A stretch of DNA of 6,102 nt from Oceanospirillaceae bacterium (lineage in GTDB: Bacteria > Pseudomonadota > Gammaproteobacteria > Pseudomonadales > Balneatricaceae), in assembly GCA_023954795.1 (NCBI GenBank), contig JAGSHA010000207.1, positions 1 through 6,102 on the forward strand, read 5' to 3'. The notes under the pieces were generated by a model. The model was not told where the DNA came from and ran no database searches. It saw only the letters and a list, made by a program, of their open reading frames with translations. A program made the position numbers and the translations under genes. Of the stretch, positions 1 through 3,217 are shown in pieces; positions within the stretch are counted from its first letter, which is position 1, and every line of letters begins with the position of its first letter.

Positions 1-1860
1 GCGGCGCAGACTGGATTTACAGCATGGTCAGCAACACCAGCGACACAGCGTGCGCAGTGTCTGCGTAACGTGGCTGATCTGTTTGAAGAACACGCGGCTG
101 AATTGTTCAGCCTGACCACCCGTGAAGCGGGTAAGAGTATGTTGGATGCGGTGGGTGAATTGCGTGAAGCGGTGGATTTTGCCCGTTTCTACGCCACTGA
201 AGCGCTGCGCAACGAGCACAGCGGTGAAGCACGGGGTGTGATCACCTGTATCTCTCCGTGGAACTTCCCACTGGCCATTTTCTCTGGTCAGGTACTGGCG
301 GCATTGGCCGCGGGTAATGCGGTATTGGCTAAACCGGCGGATCAGACCGCTTTGATCGCCGCGCGTGCGGTTGAGTTGATGCGCGAAGCGGGTATTCCGG
401 CGGATGCGTTGCAGCTGCTGCCGGGCAGTGGTGTGAACGTGGGTGCGCCGCTAACTTCTGATGCACGTATTGCCGGTGTATGTTTCACCGGATCAACGGC
501 GACGGCTCAGCGTATTAACAAAGTGATGGCAGAGAAGGTGTCACCGGATGCGCCGCTGGTGGCGGAAACCGGTGGTCTGAATGCCATGATCGTTGACTCT
601 ACTGCGCTGCCGGAACAGGTCGTACGTGATGTACTGGCATCTGCGTTTCAGAGTGCTGGTCAGCGTTGTTCTGCTCTGCGTATGTTGTACCTGCAGGAAG
701 ATATTGCCGATCACGTGCTGGAGATGTTGTTTGGTGCGATGGATGAACTGCGTATCGGCAATCCCTGGTCGCTGAGCACCGATATTGGTCCGGTGATCGA
801 TACCCTGGCGAAATCCCGTATCGAAGAACATTGCGAAACCTTCCGTCAGAAAGGCCGTGTTCTGAAATCGATGCCGATCCCACAGGATGGTCTGTTTGTC
901 GCGCCAACCGTGATCAAACTGGAAGGCATTGCAGAGCTGGATCAGGAGATCTTTGGTCCGATCCTGCATGTGGCGACGTTCTCCGCTGATCAGATCGACT
1001 CAGTGGTAGATGATATCAATGCACAGGGATATGGCCTGACCTTTGGTCTGCACACCCGTGTTGATACGCGTGTTGCCCGTATCTGTGAGCGCATCAGCGT
1101 GGGTAACATCTACGTCAACCGTAACCAGATTGGTGCGGTTGTAGGCTCTCAGCCATTCGGCGGTGAAGGTTTGTCCGGCACCGGGCCAAAAGCGGGTGGT
1201 CCGCACTATGTGAAACGCTTCATGACCAATGCGCAGGCCGCGGTTGAACCTTCGTTGGGTGCAAGCGTTGATACTGCTGCATTGCAGTCGGCGATTGATC
1301 AGCTGAATAACTCTGCACAGTTAAAAGCATGGGCAGAGGATGCAGATCGTCACACCAAACTGGTCGGTTTGCTGGGTGATGTCGGTGCTGAAATCACTGT
1401 TTTGGGTGGTGAGGCAGAAGCGATGCCAGGACCAACCGGTGAGTTGAACCTATTATCTGATATATCTCGTGGTGTTGTGCTTTGCCTTGGACCGGATAAA
1501 GACACTGCATTGCAGCAGGCTGCGATTGCACTGGCACAAGGGAACGCCGTGGTGCTGGTTGCGCCAGGTGTTGAAAGCTGGGCGCGCAACGCAGGCGAGG
1601 TTGGTTTGCCGGTGGCTGCTGTTGAAGGGCTGGTGGTGCCAGGCGCACTGACCACAGCGAAAGGTTTCGCCGCGGTCACCAGCAATGCGGATATCAGCAC
1701 CTTGCGTGCTTACCGTCAGGCATTGGCAGTACGTGATGGCGTGCTGTTGCCGCTGATCACCGAAGTGAATGCACCGGAACGTTTTGTGATGGAACGACAC
1801 TTGTGTGTCGACACCACGGCTGCGGGTGGTAACGCCAGTTTGATTGCTGCGTCGGAGTAA
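1..1860 (+). CDS. putA: PutA, C-terminal part: L-glutamate-gamma-semialdehyde (P5C) dehydrogenase domain plus C-terminal domain (5' end outside window)
   Basis: This is the last 619 residues of a bifunctional or trifunctional proline catabolic enzyme; the frame is open to base 1, so the proline dehydrogenase part lies upstream. The visible domain oxidises glutamate-gamma-semialdehyde to glutamate with NAD+ in the cytoplasm. Aldehyde dehydrogenase landmarks, numbered from base 1, are SPWNFP (oxyanion Asn88), Lys111 in AKPADQ, the nucleotide-binding FTGST (162-166), general base Glu189 in AETGG, nucleophile Cys223 in SAGQRCSALR, Glu316 in EIFGP, and the PutA-like QPFGGEGLSGTGP (from 384). The spacing of Glu189 and Cys223 (34 residues) is normal for the superfamily. 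Residues from about 425 to 619 form the extra aldehyde-dehydrogenase-like C-terminal domain of long PutA proteins, ending in the conserved ERHLCVDTTAAGG motif (598-610). All key residues are present, so the enzyme looks functional. Whether this PutA carries an N-terminal DNA-binding repressor domain cannot be seen. Tandem terminators follow the stop codon. Confidence 0.97.
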   Translation, partial: AAQTGFTAWSATPATQRAQCLRNVADLFEEHAAELFSLTTREAGKSMLDAVGELREAVDFARFYATEALRNEHSGEARGVITCISPWNFPLAIFSGQVLAALAAGNAVLAKPADQTALIAARAVELMREAGIPADALQLLPGSGVNVGAPLTSDARIAGVCFTGSTATAQRINKVMAEKVSPDAPLVAETGGLNAMIVDSTALPEQVVRDVLASAFQSAGQRCSALRMLYLQEDIADHVLEMLFGAMDELRIGNPWSLSTDIGPVIDTLAKSRIEEHCETFRQKGRVLKSMPIPQDGLFVAPTVIKLEGIAELDQEIFGPILHVATFSADQIDSVVDDINAQGYGLTFGLHTRVDTRVARICERISVGNIYVNRNQIGAVVGSQPFGGEGLSGTGPKAGGPHYVKRFMTNAQAAVEPSLGASVDTAALQSAIDQLNNSAQLKAWAEDADRHTKLVGLLGDVGAEITVLGGEAEAMPGPTGELNLLSDISRGVVLCLGPDKDTALQQAAIALAQGNAVVLVAPGVESWARNAGEVGLPVAAVEGLVVPGALTTAKGFAAVTSNADISTLRAYRQALAVRDGVLLPLITEVNAPERFVMERHLCVDTTAAGGNASLIAASE

Positions 1861-1864
1861 TACT

Positions 1865-1893
1865 GCTCATTCGATCAAGTCACTTGTTTGAGC
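1865..1893. repeat. Imperfect inverted repeat just after the putA stop
   Basis: Outer arms GCTCA (1865-1869) and TGAGC (1889-1893) are perfect complements, and inner arms CAAGT (1876-1880) and ACTTG (1882-1886) are symmetric about a single base. The spacers on the two sides differ (6 and 2 bases), so as RNA it would be a hairpin with an asymmetric internal loop. It lies 4 bases after the putA stop codon and ahead of the terminators. It could be a 3'-end mRNA structure or a protein-binding dyad, or it may be chance. Confidence 0.35.
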
Positions 1894-1911
1894 TTCTCCA
1901 CGCTCTCACTC

Positions 1912-1940
1912 CGCCGGATCTGGCCTGATCTGGCGTTTTT
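1912..1940 (+). terminator. Intrinsic terminator of putA (first of two)
   Basis: A 9-base-pair stem, CGCCGGATC (1912-1920) against GATCTGGCG (1927-1935), is complete except for one G-T wobble. It closes a 6-base loop and is followed directly by five T (1936-1940). This is a textbook rho-independent terminator about 50 bases after the putA stop. Confidence 0.8.
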
Positions 1941-1942
1941 CT

Positions 1943-1967
1943 GCCTCCGCTCTGGGGGCTTTTTTTT
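1943..1967 (+). terminator. Intrinsic terminator of putA (second, tandem)
   Basis: A 6-base-pair stem, GCCTCC (1943-1948) against GGGGGC (1954-1959) with one G-T wobble, has a 5-base loop and an unbroken run of eight T (1960-1967). It begins three bases after the T tract of the first terminator and makes a backup stop. The pair should isolate putA from the downstream gene. Confidence 0.8.
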
Positions 1968-2133
1968 GTCTGTTTTTGCCTATGGAGTGTCATCTTGGGT
2001 GGGTCTGCGTAATAGCGATCTGTACTGGACGTACTATATTTCATCTATACCGTTGCTCGTACTCCAGATAGTTAGCTTGATGTTTACGTGTCGTTGCTAG
2101 GAGGTCTTTGGTTTCTCTTACACGTGAATAGCT
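1968..2133. other. Non-coding leader region upstream of the acidic protein gene
   Basis: About 165 bases lie between the putA terminators and the ribosome binding site of the next gene, so that gene's promoter should be here. I see an AT-rich patch around 2032-2050 (TACTATATT, then CTATACC) that could serve as a -10 region, but no convincing -35 partner at the right distance. An AGGAGG (2099-2104) lies 42 bases before the next start, too far to serve it. No RNA gene was recognised. Confidence 0.3.
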
Positions 2134-2141
2134 AAAGGGGA
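2134..2141 (+). promoter_or_regulatory. Ribosome binding site of the acidic protein gene
   Basis: AAAGGGGA lies five bases before the ATG at 2147. It is a moderate Shine-Dalgarno match at good spacing and decides the start of this gene. Confidence 0.55.
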
Positions 2142-2146
2142 TTGAT

Positions 2147-2932
2147 ATGACAGCGTCTACTCATCTGGCCCAATTCGGCGTTACCATTGAGCAAGCACGT
2201 AGCTTTATACTTGCCAATATCACCACACCCTCCGTTATCTTCAATACTGCAAGCAACTACGGGGTCACCAATGAGATGCTTGCCGAAATATACGGTGGGG
2301 TAACCAGTGACGATGTCGTCGGTTTTTTTGATTCGGTGGGCATTGATAGCAGCATCCTTGATTCTGTTACCCCCCCTGATACCGATTCGATCACCCTCTT
2401 ATCTGACGATCTGAATGCGTTATATGACCTTGTGACGCTGAATAACTATACGGGGGAGCTTTCCACACTGAGTATCCGTGCTGATGTGATTGCCATCACC
2501 GGAGAGCAGGCATACTTTGATGCATTTGATCCTTCGAGTTATCTAGGGGCCGGAGATGGCGTATTTTCTGAGGAGGACTTCGGTGTACCGGGCTTGGGAG
2601 ACCTGCCGGCAACCGCAGAAACGCTGGAGTCCATATTCTACGGTACATTGATCAACGCATTGAAAGCGGTTGATGCTCAGGAGGTGGTGGATCTTAACAG
2701 CTTTTTATCGGCGAACTCAGACGCCCTCAATGCGGGTGACACCGCCGTAACCAATCAGTATGTTGCCATGGTGTTGGATATCTATATTGATCCCGCCGTT
2801 GTGCCTGTATTTCCAGATGCGGATATTGCTGATGTAGCTGTGATTGCAGGTAATGCGTTGGTCACTTTGACCGGGCAAGGCTCAAATATCTCTGTCATAG
2901 ATGGTGTTGTTTCGGCGTTTTCACAGGGTTGA
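2147..2932 (+). CDS. Hypothetical acidic, cysteine-free protein (261 aa)
   Basis: I do not recognise a function. The start ATG is preceded by AAAGGGGA (2134-2141) five bases upstream, which supports this start. The protein has roughly 36 Asp/Glu against only 3 Lys/Arg and no Cys or Trp, so its isoelectric point must be very low. There is no signal peptide or membrane helix. The N-terminal 11-72 region (VTIEQARSFILANI, then NYGVTNEMLAEIYGGV and DVVGFFDSVGIDSS) resembles, from memory, a conserved segment in uncharacterised gammaproteobacterial proteins, some of them large secreted ones. A GDG-containing stretch (residues 128-145, DPSSYLGAG then DGVFSEEDF) recalls a calcium loop, but the first liganding Asp of an EF-hand is absent. 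Low Cys and high acidity fit type I secreted or surface proteins, but no RTX nonapeptides or secretion genes are visible. It is separated from putA by terminators and is probably monocistronic. Confidence 0.85.
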   Translation: MTASTHLAQFGVTIEQARSFILANITTPSVIFNTASNYGVTNEMLAEIYGGVTSDDVVGFFDSVGIDSSILDSVTPPDTDSITLLSDDLNALYDLVTLNNYTGELSTLSIRADVIAITGEQAYFDAFDPSSYLGAGDGVFSEEDFGVPGLGDLPATAETLESIFYGTLINALKAVDAQEVVDLNSFLSANSDALNAGDTAVTNQYVAMVLDIYIDPAVVPVFPDADIADVAVIAGNALVTLTGQGSNISVIDGVVSAFSQG

Positions 2933-2960
2933 ATGCGGCACTGGCTTAGTTTCCGATATT

Positions 2961-2978
2961 AGCGGACATATGATCGCT
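2961..2978. promoter_or_regulatory. Dyad, candidate enhancer (activator) site for the sigma-54 promoter
   Basis: AGCG, two bases, CATATG, two bases, CGCT: an 18-base dyad with 14 symmetric positions. Its centre is about 70 bases upstream of the -24 element at 3039, the kind of position where enhancer-binding proteins of the NtrC class sit. Only one copy was noticed, and dyads of this size can arise by chance, so this remains a suggestion. Confidence 0.25.
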
Positions 2979-2984
2979 TCCTTT

Positions 2985-3012
2985 GAGTGGGTGCATCCCT
3001 CTTTGTATTTTT
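2985..3012 (+). terminator. Weak candidate terminator of the acidic protein gene
   Basis: GAGTGGG (2985-2991) can pair with CCCTCTT (2997-3003) around a 5-base loop, with one T-T mismatch and one terminal wobble. It is followed by a T-rich tail (TTTGTATTTTT, partly within the stem end). It lies 53 bases after the stop at 2932. The stem is weak and the T tract interrupted, so it is much less certain than the putA terminators. Confidence 0.35.
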
Positions 3013-3037
3013 CCCCCGTCTCTCTTCCTGTAACTGA

Positions 3038-3053
3038 TGGCACGAACCCTGCA
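3038..3053 (+). promoter_or_regulatory. Sigma-54 (RpoN) -24/-12 promoter upstream of the sensor kinase
   Basis: TGGCACGAACCCTGCA matches the sigma-54 consensus TGGCACG-N4-TTGCW at every defined position but one (C instead of T at 3049). The invariant GG (3039-3040) and GC (3051-3052) are correctly spaced. Transcription would begin near 3064, giving a leader of about 150 bases before the kinase ATG at 3218. Sigma-54 promoters need an ATP-driven enhancer-binding activator, so expression is expected to be conditional. Confidence 0.6.
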
Positions 3054-3152
3054 TTTATCTCCCTATTTTCGCAGCACCGTATGTCTGCCTGTTAACGTAT
3101 TGATAGTTAAGGTCTTTGATTTAACTGGATATTGGCTTCTTTGATGGATTGA

Positions 3153-3158
3153 AGGAGG
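3153..3158 (+). promoter_or_regulatory. Strong Shine-Dalgarno (AGGAGG) of the candidate leader ORF
   Basis: AGGAGG, within GAAGGAGGG, stands 8 bases before a TTG at 3167 and about 60 bases before the kinase ATG, which has no Shine-Dalgarno of its own. It is either the ribosome entry site for a short leader ORF or a chance purine run. Confidence 0.4.
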
Positions 3159-3166
3159 GCACCCTG

Positions 3167-3217
3167 TTGCTCGTCCTTGCTTCCTTGTGGTGCGTCGTTA
3201 CGAGTCGAATGAACTAA
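3167..3217 (+). CDS. Candidate 16-residue leader peptide ahead of the sensor kinase
   Basis: A TTG start at 3167, placed 8 bases after AGGAGG, opens a 16-codon frame reading MLVLASLWCVVTSRMN and ending with TAA at 3215-3217. That TAA immediately precedes the kinase ATG (3218) in the same frame. The bases just before the kinase ATG hold no Shine-Dalgarno, so ribosomes ending the leader could restart on the kinase (translational coupling). The peptide is hydrophobic and has no run of one amino acid that would mark an attenuator. A start at the adjacent CTG (3164) is also possible. The frame is short enough to be accidental, and the evidence is only the ribosome binding site plus the stop-start junction. 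Confidence 0.3.
   Translation: MLVLASLWCVVTSRMN

Noticed and set aside
541..969. Reverse-strand open frame inside putA
   Set aside because: It is antisense to the conserved aldehyde dehydrogenase core including the catalytic Glu and Cys; a by-product of putA codon use.
70..1860. GTG at 70 as a true start of a stand-alone aldehyde dehydrogenase
   Set aside because: The frame is open to base 1 and the upstream residues (GFTAWSATPATQRAQCLR) are normal PutA sequence, so the gene simply continues beyond the window.
2032..2050. Sigma-70 promoter for the acidic protein gene
   Set aside because: There are -10-like AT-rich hexamers but no acceptable -35 element at 16-18 bases; not strong enough to list as a promoter.
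1888..2100. A 70-codon frame starting with TTG, partly hydrophobic at its end
   Set aside because: It runs straight through both putA terminators, has no ribosome binding site, and starts with TTG; most likely chance.
2528..2581. EF-hand calcium loop in the acidic protein
   Set aside because: GDG followed by a hydrophobic residue and acidic residues is suggestive, but the first liganding Asp of the loop is missing, so a canonical EF-hand is not supported.
2901..3095. A 64-codon frame overlapping the end of the acidic protein gene
   Set aside because: It begins inside a supported gene, crosses the candidate terminator and the sigma-54 promoter, and has no ribosome site or recognisable protein character.
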